Below the pieces are notes generated by a model. The model searched no databases and was not told the origin of the DNA. It worked only from the letters and a program-made list of their open reading frames with translations. DNA of 35,866 bases from contig JACRLY010000055.1 in NCBI GenBank assembly GCA_016219595.1, positions 24,072 to 59,937 on the forward strand, read 5' to 3'. Every line of letters begins with the position of its first letter. Positions within the stretch are counted from its first letter, which is position 1. The translations under genes were made by a program, and so were the position numbers. Shown here piece after piece: positions 9,414 to 18,566 of the stretch. The stretch is from Ignavibacteriota bacterium. Lineage in GTDB: Bacteria; Bacteroidota; Ignavibacteria; Kapaibacteriales; UBA2268.

Positions 9414-10767
9414 TTAATATTCAATTCCTAATCCAATATTAATGCCGTAATTATTTATGTAACCAACTGCATAATTTGTTCTTGTTTGACCATAAATAAT
9501 AAATGAACCATCTGTTCTGGTCAAATTCCAAAAGCCTGATATATATATATATATATATAATTATGTAAATTTAAATAATATTGAAAATTAATTCCTGAAC
9601 TAATTCCATATTGATTATTGTTATCCAGACTAATTGATTCAAATGACTTTTCTTTACTTGAATATTTATTTGATAAATCATTTTGTCAAAATAATATTTT
9701 TGTGTTTTATATAAATTGAACATAGTTTTTATACCATATTGCAGATAATAATGAATATCATCTACATTAAAATAATTTGATTCAATATTTATGGGTTTAT
9801 TTTCTGGTTTGAAAATCAGTTTTCCCCAGTCATAATTTAAAGAAAGTGATAAATTTTTCATCAGCTTATATCCAAATTCAATATTATAATGATTTTGTGA
9901 TCGTATTTTTACAAAATCTATTCCTAATAATTTTCCTGAGGAAAAATAAATCGGTATATCCTTCATATGATTGAACAACAAATTATATGAAATTGAACCA
10001 AAAAAATGATTTTGATATAATTCATCAAATATTGGATTATAAATCTCATTTTGTATTTCGTTTATTATGGTATCTTTAGAAATGATACCCCATAATTCTG
10101 GTGGAAGATTTATTTTATCATTTTTATCTCTGAATAACAAATAATTAGTCAAACTTTGTTCATTATTACAAAATATATTTCTATTTCCTATTATTATAGG
10201 ATAATCAACTTCTTTTATCGAATAAATTTCATTACAATGAACTATTCTTGTATTTTCTTCTAAAATTTTATAATTGAATTCATTTTCAGATAGAAATATA
10301 AATACTCGTTTATCATCAAAATACAGAAGCTGTCCAAATAATGAATCCCCATTAATTAGACTAATTTTAATTTTATCGGCATCAGAATAATAAATTGAGT
10401 TTACTTTTATCAAATCCCGGATTAAGGAAATATCAACATCTATTTTAGCTTGATTTTTATTATTGATTATTTTTTCATAGTTCTCAAGTACTTTTCTAAG
10501 CTCACGTATGTTATTATCTTCGACATGAATCTCTTGTGGTCCGTCAGTAGTTTGAATTAGAAAATATTTGCCATCTACTTTGTTATCAATTAAAGTTGAA
10601 CTAAAAAATCCGGATATTTTGGGGAATAATCCAAAATAATCTCTTTCCAATTTTGATATTTCTGTCCCTACCCTGGGACTTAACTCGATATTATTAGGCT
10701 CTGCACTTTGTACACAATAAGAAATAATAAATATGAAAATTATTATTATTTGAAAGAAAGATTTCAT
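9414..10767 (-). pseudogene. Outer-membrane beta-barrel protein gene, frameshifted twice near its 3' end
   Basis: The open frame from ATG 10767 has a signal peptide ending VQSA, a roughly 200-residue soluble region and the start of a beta-barrel. As it stands it stops at 9571 after 398 residues. Two lesions disrupt it. At 9681-9684 a run of four A (minus strand) needs one more A to continue as FDKNDLSNKYSSKEKS. At 9539-9559 an (AT)10 tract needs one AT unit fewer, or two more, to enter the frame SGFWNLTRTDG... ending GINIGLGIEY at 9414. That end, an aromatic C-terminal residue after alternating strands, is typical of outer-membrane barrels. The repaired protein would be 450 residues. Phase variation, decay and sequencing error are all possible. 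Confidence 0.75.
9539..9559. repeat. (AT)10 dinucleotide microsatellite inside a coding region
   Basis: Ten AT units plus one A lie within the barrel gene. The tract encodes alternating Tyr and Ile (a plausible beta strand), so either reading stays strand-like. Slippage by one unit changes the downstream frame, and the current length is out of frame with the barrel end. Confidence 0.95.
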
Positions 10768-10937
10768 ATAAATAACAGCTTATTTTTTGAACACTGAAGG
10801 TGATTCAAATATCATACCATTCGTAATTACTTTAAAAATAGGGATGACTATTTTGAGACGTGTAAATTTTTATTGTCAGTTTACAGAAACATGTAAAATT
10901 ATTTTCACACTTTAAATCAAAATATGAAATAATATTA

Positions 10938-10966
10938 TCCCTGTCAGAATTTACTCCTGACAGGGA
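10938..10966 (-). terminator. Hairpin downstream of the small membrane protein gene, probable terminator
   Basis: A perfect 10-bp inverted repeat (arms 10938-10947 and 10957-10966, loop of 9) sits 18 bases after the stop codon of the gene at 10985. On the minus strand it is followed by an AT-rich stretch rather than a pure T run, so it is a weaker terminator candidate than those at 7349 and 23391. Confidence 0.55.
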
Positions 10967-10984
10967 AAAAAACAATTAAAAACA

Positions 10985-11389
10985 TTAAGCTGCTTTTTCT
11001 TTAATAATCAATCCTGTGAGCCAGCCTGCAATGCAATACATTACAATAGAACCAATGAACCAGCTAATTGCAAGAGAATATGGTATCTGAATCATAGCGT
11101 AGGTGCCATAACCCATCCCAACACCGGAAACAAATCCGTATGTCAATCCATACCATACAGCTCTGAAAGGTGATTTAGGATTAATCAGTTTATAATATAT
11201 ATATACAAAGCCTATGGTTTGCAGGAAGGCTATGACATACATCATCCACATCAATTTATCCATATCGGGACGCCACAATGAGGCAGTATCTTTATAAATG
11301 CCTCCAAGAATTAAACCATGCAATAGGAACTCCATTACTTCTATTGCTACGAAAACAACTACTACTGCCAGTAAGTATTTTTTAAACAT
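10985..11389 (-). CDS. Small integral membrane protein with four predicted helices
   Basis: The 134-residue protein has four hydrophobic segments, about residues 5-30, 46-68, 76-102 and 108-128. An early helix carries VAIEVMEFLLHGLILGGIY, so charged Glu and His residues are embedded in it. No specific family is recognised; it resembles conserved small membrane proteins annotated only as hypothetical. A very strong Shine-Dalgarno (AGGAGG, 11394-11399) precedes the ATG at 11389. That stands out in this AT-rich genome, where most genes lack one, and suggests high expression. It is flanked by a hairpin downstream and has no tightly linked neighbour. Confidence 0.7.
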   Translation of the reverse strand: MFKKYLLAVVVVFVAIEVMEFLLHGLILGGIYKDTASLWRPDMDKLMWMMYVIAFLQTIGFVYIYYKLINPKSPFRAVWYGLTYGFVSGVGMGYGTYAMIQIPYSLAISWFIGSIVMYCIAGWLTGLIIKEKAA

Positions 11390-11482
11390 AATTCCTCCTA
11401 ATGGTTATGAAAAAAGTTATTTATTTAATATATACATAATCGAATTTTTACGATAGATGATGTTCAATAAAAATACAAAATT

Positions 11483-12073
11483 TTACTTATTTTCTTCTTC
11501 TTCTTCCCTTTCATCCAAACTTATTCCGGTCAATAACACTTTTGATTTCGGCAAGGTTTTAACCAATAAATACTCTGTATTTGGAATATCAGTATAACCA
11601 GTATAAACAGTATCGCAGTCCAATAAAACATCATATCGTTTGCAATCATTAAGGAATACAATCCTCACCGGTTCATTTATCCTTGCTTTGTATTTATCAA
11701 GGTTTATTATATTTTTGCCCTTTTCCTCTATCGTTAGCCCTTTAGTTGAGTAATTCAGTAATATTGCAGGATGATTATTATAATTATTCGATGCACATCT
11801 GTATGCTAACCATACTCCTTCACCTTCTTTTAAATTAACAGTAAGATCAGTGACCAGCTCAGTCACACCTGTTTTTTTTAAAGCATAAAATCCATCCTCT
11901 TTTATTAACACTGAATTATCATTGATTTCATCAATTGTTCCATATCCTGACAAATTATAACCATCAATTTTACCCTGAAATTTACCTGTGTTCAAATCTA
12001 TATTTGAATACTTACAGGCAAGTACAAAGAAAATAAAAACAATAGGTAATACCAAAAATAATTTACGTTTCAT
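11483..12073 (-). CDS. Lipoprotein of unknown function, acidic C-terminus
   Basis: The 196-residue protein has a type II signal peptide with lipobox FVLAC (Cys20). The body is beta-rich, with no family I recognise. It contains phrases such as EDGFYALKKTG and GEGVWLAYRCASNNYNNHPAILLNYS that could form a jelly-roll or concanavalin-like fold. The C-terminus is very acidic (DEREEEEENK). Start and stop are linked to the upstream gene: only nine bases separate it from the barrel lipoprotein at 12083, and its AGAGG ribosome-binding site directly follows that gene's stop codon. The pair is therefore likely translated together and may act together at the outer membrane. Confidence 0.65.
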   Translation of the reverse strand: MKRKLFLVLPIVFIFFVLACKYSNIDLNTGKFQGKIDGYNLSGYGTIDEINDNSVLIKEDGFYALKKTGVTELVTDLTVNLKEGEGVWLAYRCASNNYNNHPAILLNYSTKGLTIEEKGKNIINLDKYKARINEPVRIVFLNDCKRYDVLLDCDTVYTGYTDIPNTEYLLVKTLPKSKVLLTGISLDEREEEEENK

Positions 12074-12082
12074 TGCGACCTC

Positions 12083-13492
12083 TCACTTGTTTTTGAAATA
12101 TCTCAAATGTTCCGGGAAGAAAATTCTGTCGAAGAAACTAATACTCAATCCAATATAAGGTCTTGAAAAACTCATTTGTTTCCCGAGCTGTCTCATCATA
12201 TCGGTTCCGAACCTGCCAACTGTAGAACCGGAAGCATAACCGGCGGCAATTCCCATATTGATCCCTTCAGTCACCCTCAGATTTAACCTTCCGCCTATAT
12301 GCACAATTTCAGAAGGATAGTAGTTATATTCGATAAATGGTTCAACTGACATTTCATCCATGATTACTGTTTGCCATAATCCAAGCCGCAATGGTAAAAT
12401 TCCCATCCCCCATTCATTCTCACCGAGCACCACAAAATTTATTAATGAAGTTCCGGCATAAACCTTCCAATCCAACAATGGTAAAGCTACACTTGCAGTT
12501 GCCAGTCGAAGAATTAATCCGGTTAACATTGACGAAGTTGTATCACTTTTATATATTGAAGATGCACCTGAGTTAAGCAAAATCAATTGCGTCAATCCTA
12601 TATCCCATGAAGAATGTTCGTGGTCTTTCCATTCTGTGTACAATTCAGGAACTCGGTTAAGAAAATCAAGAACCGATACGCCGATTCCAAAATAAGGAAA
12701 AACTGAAGTAACAGACTTTGGAGGATTTGTTGGACCAAAAGCAGGGCTTATTCTTACCTGGTAACTTCCCGAAGAATTAATTCCCCCTGCTAATCCTAAG
12801 TAAGCCCTGACATTCAAACCTCCAATTGAGCCTACGTCAATTGAAGCTGAAATATTTACATATTGTGAAGGGATAGGTAATGGGCTAATTCCAAATGCCC
12901 CGGTTATTGCAATATATGGGATTTCCTCTCTCAAATAGAATCGTTTACGTAAATAAAAAGGCGCAAAACTCGCCAGTGCATATTCGATCCTGGAATCAGG
13001 CATAATAATCTCAAGACCCGTAAATCCATAAGTCCAGTTCGGATTGTCCCTGAACCAGCGAAGACGCCACTCTGCAACTCCGAAGCGGTATAATCCGCCG
13101 CTGAAAACTTTTCCTGTACCGCCTCTATAAGTTGTTCTCATATTATCGAAATCCGGAAAAACACCGAACAAACCCATTCCGGCGGCATAGTCGCTTCCGC
13201 TTCCGATTAATCCCACACTTTCAAATAGTCCAAGCCTGATAAAAGCCGGGTATTCACGATTGACAACACTGTCTCTTTGCACCATTGTTCTTTCTGATTG
13301 AACGGTTCGGGATGAGGAAAAAATTATTCCGTTATCCCGGTTCCCCGGAGCATTCTTATCAATGTATGATGTTGTAGTGTCAAGCTCAGATATAGTATAA
13401 ATATCTGTCTCGGTCCTCGAGTAAGTTTGACAGCCCCAGAACTGCAAAGAAAACATTAAAGCTAATAAAAGAAATAGTAAAAACTTTTTCAT
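12083..13492 (-). CDS. Outer-membrane protein, predicted lipid-modified beta-barrel
   Basis: The 469-residue protein starts with a signal peptide ending in QFWGC (Cys21), a plausible lipobox. From about residue 85 onward it is rich in alternating amphipathic strands with Gly and aromatic residues (YGFTGLEIIMP, YFGIGVSVLDF, EPFIEYNYYPSEIVHIGGRLNLRV, RPYIGLSISFF). This pattern is typical of outer-membrane barrels. Such barrels rarely carry a lipid anchor, so the Cys may instead be incidental at the cleavage site. It is co-transcribed with the lipoprotein at 11483. No family name can be given. The segment after the signal peptide is rich in Ser, Thr and Asp and probably flexible. Confidence 0.65.
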   Translation of the reverse strand: MKKFLLFLLLALMFSLQFWGCQTYSRTETDIYTISELDTTTSYIDKNAPGNRDNGIIFSSSRTVQSERTMVQRDSVVNREYPAFIRLGLFESVGLIGSGSDYAAGMGLFGVFPDFDNMRTTYRGGTGKVFSGGLYRFGVAEWRLRWFRDNPNWTYGFTGLEIIMPDSRIEYALASFAPFYLRKRFYLREEIPYIAITGAFGISPLPIPSQYVNISASIDVGSIGGLNVRAYLGLAGGINSSGSYQVRISPAFGPTNPPKSVTSVFPYFGIGVSVLDFLNRVPELYTEWKDHEHSSWDIGLTQLILLNSGASSIYKSDTTSSMLTGLILRLATASVALPLLDWKVYAGTSLINFVVLGENEWGMGILPLRLGLWQTVIMDEMSVEPFIEYNYYPSEIVHIGGRLNLRVTEGINMGIAAGYASGSTVGRFGTDMMRQLGKQMSFSRPYIGLSISFFDRIFFPEHLRYFKNK

Positions 13493-13550
13493 AATGTTAC
13501 TTTATTAATTTTTAAAAAATACTTTTCATATTATAAAATTTTCTATTCTG

Positions 13551-13651
13551 CTCAGTGAAACTCTGTGAATTACTCGGTGAAACTCTGTGACACTACTATT
13601 AATTACTAATTGAACCATCCGGTTAATATTGTTTCACAGAGTCACCCTGAG
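13551..13651. repeat. Short dispersed-type repeats: two 22-bp direct copies plus an inverted copy
   Basis: Two near-identical 22-bp units at 13551-13572 and 13573-13594 share the core GTGAAACTCTGTGA. A third, inverted relative lies at 13631-13651 (GTTTCACAGAGTCACC). Together they form an imperfect palindrome between the FAH and barrel genes. The wording resembles the cacagag/gtgaaactctgtg intergenic repeats common in environmental bacteria, and it is related to the tandem repeat at 27336. Confidence 0.8.
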
Positions 13652-13676
13652 TTTTGTACTGATTCACCCAGAATAT

Positions 13677-14336
13677 CTATTCAACTTTTACTTCTAATGT
13701 TACATATCCCTTCAACTGCGCATGCAGTTTATCACCATGATTGATTACACCTACACCTTCGGGTGTTCCCGTAAAAATACAATCACCTTCCCTCAATCCA
13801 AATATTCCTGATAAATATGAAATCAATACTTCAACACTTCTTTCCATCTCATTAGTATTGACTCTCTGTTTTATTTCACCATTAACCTTTAATTCTAGTT
13901 CAAAATCCGGAATATCAATTCCAAATTGAGAAGAAGGAATGATTTTAGAAATTGGTGCGGATGTCCTGAATCCTTTAGCCACAGCCCAAGGATGTCCGTC
14001 TTTCTTTGCTTTGTTTTGAATATCTCTCAAAGTAATATCAAGTCCAACTGCATAACCAGCAATGTAATTTTTAGCTTCGTTTATATCAATATTATCGCAA
14101 TCCTTACCAATAATCACAACCAATTCAACTTCGTGATGTGGTAAATTTGAAATCGAAGGCAAAATTATTTTTCCTCCGTCAGGAATATATGCATTAGCAG
14201 GCTTTAAAAAAATTATCGGGTCTTTGGGTACTTCAGAACCCATTTCCTTTGCATGTTTTGAATAATTCTGCCCGACACAAAACATTGTGCCGACATTCAT
14301 TTTTCTTCCGTCAGTAAATTCGTATTCCATACTCAT
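13677..14336 (-). CDS. Fumarylacetoacetate hydrolase (FAH) family protein, acylpyruvase-like
   Basis: The protein (219 residues from ATG 14336) is the compact one-domain FAH type. Members hydrolyse or decarboxylate acylpyruvates or 2-hydroxy-dioate substrates using Mg2+ or Mn2+. The metal ligands are visible as HHEVE (Glu69, Glu71) and VGLDITLRD (Asp100). KGFRTSAPIS and the late TGTPEGVG motif are also present. Exact substrate is not readable. The ATG overlaps the PBP1A stop codon as TGATG, so translation is probably coupled. The alternative starts TTG 14339 and ATG 14330 are less attractive. There is no obvious metabolic link to peptidoglycan synthesis. Confidence 0.88.
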   Translation of the reverse strand: MSMEYEFTDGRKMNVGTMFCVGQNYSKHAKEMGSEVPKDPIIFLKPANAYIPDGGKIILPSISNLPHHEVELVVIIGKDCDNIDINEAKNYIAGYAVGLDITLRDIQNKAKKDGHPWAVAKGFRTSAPISKIIPSSQFGIDIPDFELELKVNGEIKQRVNTNEMERSVEVLISYLSGIFGLREGDCIFTGTPEGVGVINHGDKLHAQLKGYVTLEVKVE

Positions 14337-16588
14337 CAATGTATTAATTGCCTGTTAATTTTTGAACTATCTTTCTGCTTAGGTAACATAGGAAATATTA
14401 TTTTCGGTTTATTCAATTTTGTTCCTGTATCCTGTGGCGTATTCTCAGGCTGTCGTTCCGCATCAAAATTCTCGGGTGAAGGAGTCAACTGCAAATTCAC
14501 AGGCACGGTCAAATCGGTTGAATCCCTCGTATAACTGAACTCTTTCTGCTTATATGGAAGCTTCGGGTCATTATAAATCTTATTCATAAGAATACCGAAC
14601 ATAGGGGCAGCAGCAGTAGAAGCATATCCATATCCTTCTGTGAATGTCACCCGCTGGTCATCGAATCCTACCCATATTGCACATACGAGCTGGGGAGTAA
14701 ATCCGACAAACCAAGCATCTGCAAAATCGTTAGTTGTTCCAGTTTTCCCAGCCGCAGCTACATTTTTGAAATATTGCCTGATTTTAGAGCCTGTACCATA
14801 ATTAACTACTGCTTCCATCATATATGTCATTTGATTGGAAATTTTTTTATCAAGCACATCTGTTGCTTCTCTTGATTTCCTCTGCTCCTGAACAACATTA
14901 CCGAAATGGTCCTCTACTTTAGTCAGGAAGTACGGTTTAACATGTATACCCTGATTTGCAAATGTTGAAAAAGCAGAAGCCATTTCAATAGGTGAAACTT
15001 CCCCTGCGCCTCCCAATGAAAGTGCAGGTAATGGAAATAGATTAGATTCAATCCCCATCCTGTGTGCAAGGTTTACAACTTGTTCCGGTGTTGTTACTTG
15101 TGTTATGAGTCTTGCTGAAACTGTATTTATTGACGCAGCAAGCGCCTGGTACAATGTAGTTGTTTCACCGGGTTCGCAATGACCTGTTCCCCTTGGCTCC
15201 CATACTTCGCCCGTCTCAGGATTTTTATATGTATATGGTCCACACTCTATAATACTTTGCGGATTCATGCCCATACCAAGTGAAGAAGTGTAGACAAATG
15301 GTTTAAATGCCGAACCGGGCTGTCTTCTTATCTGAGTGACGTGATTGAGAGAATATTTTGCATCAGCATGTTCCTTCATAAATTTTGAAGATGCACCGAC
15401 CATGCCGAGTATAGCTCCGGTTATTGGGTCAAGCACAACTATACCGCACTGAAGTGTCGTAGCGGAATTTTTAACAGAATCTATGAATCTTCTGTTATTC
15501 TTCAATGAATTCGAAATTTCGATTTTCTTATTTTCATTAGCTGATATATAATCGGGGCGGTTTCTTATTGCTTTACTGATTAAATCATTCAATAAAGATT
15601 TATGTGCATTCCACGACCAGGACCTGTTGAACAATTGCTGGTATTTACTGAGATGCTCCTCAATAGCATCTTTTGCATATTTCTGAATTCTCGAATCTAA
15701 TGTTGTATAAACAACCAATCCGTCTCTGTATAAATCATAGCCCTGGATGCTGTTCTCTTTACTCAATTTCTGTCTAATCATCTCTACGAAATGAGGTGCA
15801 AGCTCTGCTGTCCAGAATCTCTTATCTTTACCCATTGCAAGGTTAAGCGGCTCCTCTGCTGCTTTCACATAATCATCGTCAGAAAGCAATTTTTCATCCC
15901 TCATCAGGGAAAGTACAAGATTGCGTCTTGTTATCGCCCTTTCGTAATTCACAATACCGTTATATCTTTCAGGAGCTTTGAGTAAACCAACAAGAAAAGC
16001 ACATTCCGAAGTTGTAAGTTCCAAAGGTGATTTATTGAAATAAACTCGTGATGCTACTTGTATTCCATAAGCACCTCTGCCGAATGCAACAGTATTTATA
16101 TACATCTCGAGTATTTCATTTTTTGTGTATCTCTTTTCGATTTGCATTGCAGTGAACGCTTCCCGGATTTTCCTTTTCAATGAGTTTTCCGGAGTGAAAT
16201 AAAGATTTCTCGCCAATTGCATTGTGATTGTCGAAGCACCTTCTTTGGTTCTGAATGCAAGTGTATTTTTTACTGCTGCTTTGAAAATCCTCGTAACGTG
16301 TACTCCCCAATGCTCCATAAATTTCCTGTCTTCGACAGCAATCAACGCATTTATAAAATCGGGTGGAATGCTGTCAAATGGCAATGATACACGCCTTTCG
16401 ATGTAAAAATGGTCAAGCAATTCGCCGTCAGCACTGAATATCTGAGTGGCAAAATTCTGCTTGGGATTTTCTAATTGGTCAATCGAAGGCAATCCATACG
16501 AAACCACACTAACAACATAAATAGCCGTGATGAGCATCACGGCAAAAAATGCAATAAGCAATATTATAAAAAACTTCTTTGGCGTCAT
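14336..16588 (-). CDS. mrcA: Class A penicillin-binding protein 1A (bifunctional peptidoglycan synthase)
   Basis: PBP1A polymerises lipid II into glycan strands and cross-links the peptides. Residues 6-30 are the membrane anchor. The GT51 transglycosylase domain (about 45-225) shows EDRKFMEHWG with catalytic Glu86, then GASTITMQLARNL, the IEKRYTKNEILEMYIN region and RRNLVLSLM. The transpeptidase domain has SAFK (Ser426, Lys429), SIN (486-488) and KTG (615-617), all intact. The length of 750 residues is usual. The C-terminal 70 residues are Pro- and Lys-rich and probably disordered. The gene follows the PorE-like lipoprotein with a 63-base gap and overlaps the FAH gene by one base. Confidence 0.96.
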   Translation of the reverse strand: MTPKKFFIILLIAFFAVMLITAIYVVSVVSYGLPSIDQLENPKQNFATQIFSADGELLDHFYIERRVSLPFDSIPPDFINALIAVEDRKFMEHWGVHVTRIFKAAVKNTLAFRTKEGASTITMQLARNLYFTPENSLKRKIREAFTAMQIEKRYTKNEILEMYINTVAFGRGAYGIQVASRVYFNKSPLELTTSECAFLVGLLKAPERYNGIVNYERAITRRNLVLSLMRDEKLLSDDDYVKAAEEPLNLAMGKDKRFWTAELAPHFVEMIRQKLSKENSIQGYDLYRDGLVVYTTLDSRIQKYAKDAIEEHLSKYQQLFNRSWSWNAHKSLLNDLISKAIRNRPDYISANENKKIEISNSLKNNRRFIDSVKNSATTLQCGIVVLDPITGAILGMVGASSKFMKEHADAKYSLNHVTQIRRQPGSAFKPFVYTSSLGMGMNPQSIIECGPYTYKNPETGEVWEPRGTGHCEPGETTTLYQALAASINTVSARLITQVTTPEQVVNLAHRMGIESNLFPLPALSLGGAGEVSPIEMASAFSTFANQGIHVKPYFLTKVEDHFGNVVQEQRKSREATDVLDKKISNQMTYMMEAVVNYGTGSKIRQYFKNVAAAGKTGTTNDFADAWFVGFTPQLVCAIWVGFDDQRVTFTEGYGYASTAAAPMFGILMNKIYNDPKLPYKQKEFSYTRDSTDLTVPVNLQLTPSPENFDAERQPENTPQDTGTKLNKPKIIFPMLPKQKDSSKINRQLIH

Positions 16589-16621
16589 TTTATATTAAAT
16601 AAATTAAAACTTACACCTTTA

Positions 16622-16643
16622 AATCCCATCTTGAGAGGGGATT
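16622..16643. repeat. Short palindrome between PorE-like gene and PBP1A
   Basis: AATCCC at 16622-16627 and GGGATT at 16638-16643 enclose a partly paired centre. It lies nine bases after the stop codon of the PorE-like gene and 34 bases before the PBP1A start. On the minus strand no clean T run follows, so it may be a short dispersed palindrome or an attenuator rather than a full terminator. Confidence 0.5.
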
Positions 16644-16651
16644 AATAAATG

Positions 16652-18421
16652 TTAACTCTTATTCACCTTTACTAATTCAACTCTACGGCATCTCTTACGC
16701 CACATTTTGATATCTTCATCAAGACGCTGAGGCAATGGCTCAATCTCTCCGGCTGATTTCCCTTCCAGTATTTTTGCAGGAACTCCCCTTTTGACAAGTT
16801 GTGCTATTATAAAATCAACACGTCTCTGACCGAGTTGTTTGTTGTACTCTTCAGTGCCCACATCGTCAGTATGCCCGTAAAAGATAATTTTTTCAAGATA
16901 TTCTTTTGACTTCATAAGATTTTCTGCAAGAATATCAATAGATGATTCCCATGTCATTGAAGTTTCCACTCCATTGCTGTCAATTGTATACCTATATGGA
17001 TTACTGTATTCATCCGTTGGGAAATTTACTCTTAAAGTCAAATTCTCAGGTATATAAATATCCTTCTCAATATAAGTCAATGTATCTGTCGGCTCTACTC
17101 TCATCGAAAACGCATCGAAAAACAAATCCCTTGCCTGTGCTACGATTTCATACTCCTTGTTCTTTTCTAATTTTACTTTATAATCACCCTGCTTATTTGA
17201 TTTTGTTTCAGTATATGTGGTTTTTTCAGGCATTTGCTTAACTGTAATTTCCGCATTCGGAACCGGTTCTTTAGTGGTAGCATTAAAAACTGTACCTTCC
17301 AAAATATACGTAGGAGTAACTTTCGGGACTTCCGGTTCTTTCTCAATTTTCTTGATTTTCTGTACTATTTTCTTTGGAACAATATTTTTTATTCTTACAT
17401 AAATATCGAATCCGCCCTGCATCATTACCAAACTACCCTCTCCTGATTTTTGATTCGAGGAATAATATAATAACGAATCAGTGTCAACGGGACTCGAAGG
17501 GAACAATTCATCTGCACTTGTATTCAATGGTGGTTTCAGGTTTTCTGCCATCGAAAATAAATTCTTCTCTCTTAATGACTGCAAATCTCCCCTTTTCGCA
17601 TAATTCCATAAATCGGGTGATATCTGGGATACGAATATATCGTACCCCCCGACTGTTTCCGGTCCTGAAGATGAAAAATACAATTCCTTTCCGTTTTTCG
17701 ATACAAATGGTGTGAGCTCATCGCACTGACTGTTTATCATATCACCGCAATTAATGGGCTCACTCCAGCTTCCGTCAGCCAATTTTACTGCAAAGAATAG
17801 GTCATGTCCTGACGTACTAATATTAATATCAGATGAATAGAAGAGTACATTCCCGTCCGGAGAGATTGCGGGCTGTGATTCCCAGGAATAATTGTTTTTA
17901 TTAATCATTTCTCCTGCCGGTTTCATACCTGTAATCAAATTACCTTTAAGCTTACCAAAATAAATATTAGAATTACCAATAATATCCTCTGTCTGTTCCG
18001 CAGAAAATGCAGCATCATCTCCATCGAATGAAAAAGCACCATAACTCCCGTCCAAAGCAACACCAATACCTGATTCCATCGTCCCTTTGTCGGGATTCAC
18101 CATTCGGACAAGCATTGCTTTTTGCTGGTTGCCGTCTGAATAAGTCAGAGCTGCCTTGTTATTTGAGTAAAAAGAAAGGCACCACTCGTCATTTGGAGTG
18201 TTGATTTGCCTGACCTGTTCAAATGACCAATACCAGTCTAATTTTTTTACATTTTCACTGTTTGTGTCGTATGGTGTACCGTTCCAATCCCTGTGCTGAC
18301 AGTTCTGTTGGGGTGGCGGAGGGCAAAAAAGTTGTTTAGGCTGGGTTCGTCCACTGGAACAGCCAACCAAAACAATAAACGATAATATCAATAGTAAACG
18401 GTTGAAATTAATAACAGTCAT
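16652..18421 (-). CDS. PorE-like OmpA-family lipoprotein with PD40 repeats and carboxypeptidase-regulatory domain
   Basis: The 589-residue lipoprotein has its lipobox at VLVGC (Cys21). Residues about 180-345 carry PD40/WD40-like blades (PAISPDGNVLFYSSD, then DLFF; LTPFVSKNGKELYFSSSG, then YDIFV). Residues 371-445 form a carboxypeptidase-regulatory beta-sandwich (LEGTVFNATTKEPVPNAEITV). Residues 462-586 form an OmpA peptidoglycan-binding domain (YGHTDDVGTEEYNKQLGQRRVDFI). This domain order matches PorE of the T9SS, which anchors the machine to peptidoglycan, but the usual N-terminal TPR region of PorE is missing. It may instead be a general OmpA-family anchor. Its position before PBP1A fits a cell-wall role. 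Confidence 0.85.
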   Translation of the reverse strand: MTVINFNRLLLILSFIVLVGCSSGRTQPKQLFCPPPPQQNCQHRDWNGTPYDTNSENVKKLDWYWSFEQVRQINTPNDEWCLSFYSNNKAALTYSDGNQQKAMLVRMVNPDKGTMESGIGVALDGSYGAFSFDGDDAAFSAEQTEDIIGNSNIYFGKLKGNLITGMKPAGEMINKNNYSWESQPAISPDGNVLFYSSDINISTSGHDLFFAVKLADGSWSEPINCGDMINSQCDELTPFVSKNGKELYFSSSGPETVGGYDIFVSQISPDLWNYAKRGDLQSLREKNLFSMAENLKPPLNTSADELFPSSPVDTDSLLYYSSNQKSGEGSLVMMQGGFDIYVRIKNIVPKKIVQKIKKIEKEPEVPKVTPTYILEGTVFNATTKEPVPNAEITVKQMPEKTTYTETKSNKQGDYKVKLEKNKEYEIVAQARDLFFDAFSMRVEPTDTLTYIEKDIYIPENLTLRVNFPTDEYSNPYRYTIDSNGVETSMTWESSIDILAENLMKSKEYLEKIIFYGHTDDVGTEEYNKQLGQRRVDFIIAQLVKRGVPAKILEGKSAGEIEPLPQRLDEDIKMWRKRCRRVELVKVNKS

Positions 18422-18553
18422 ATTTACCAGCCAATCAATATAAATTGCTCATAATAACCTGAACTGCAATTTATACAATTTTTAAGATTAAGTAAAATGG
18501 AAATAATTAAGGTAGTGAAATTAATTTTTTTTCGGTCTGCTGTAACATTTTTG

Positions 18554-18566
18554 TTTTTTTTTTTTT
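18554..18566. repeat. Homopolymer T13 in the divergent promoter region
   Basis: Thirteen consecutive T lie in the 269-base gap between the divergent PorE-like gene (start 18421) and WD40/T9SS gene (start 18691). The rest of the gap is AT-rich with no clear gene. Such a tract can vary in length and shift promoter spacing, but it could also be a sequencing-sensitive homopolymer. Confidence 0.85.
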
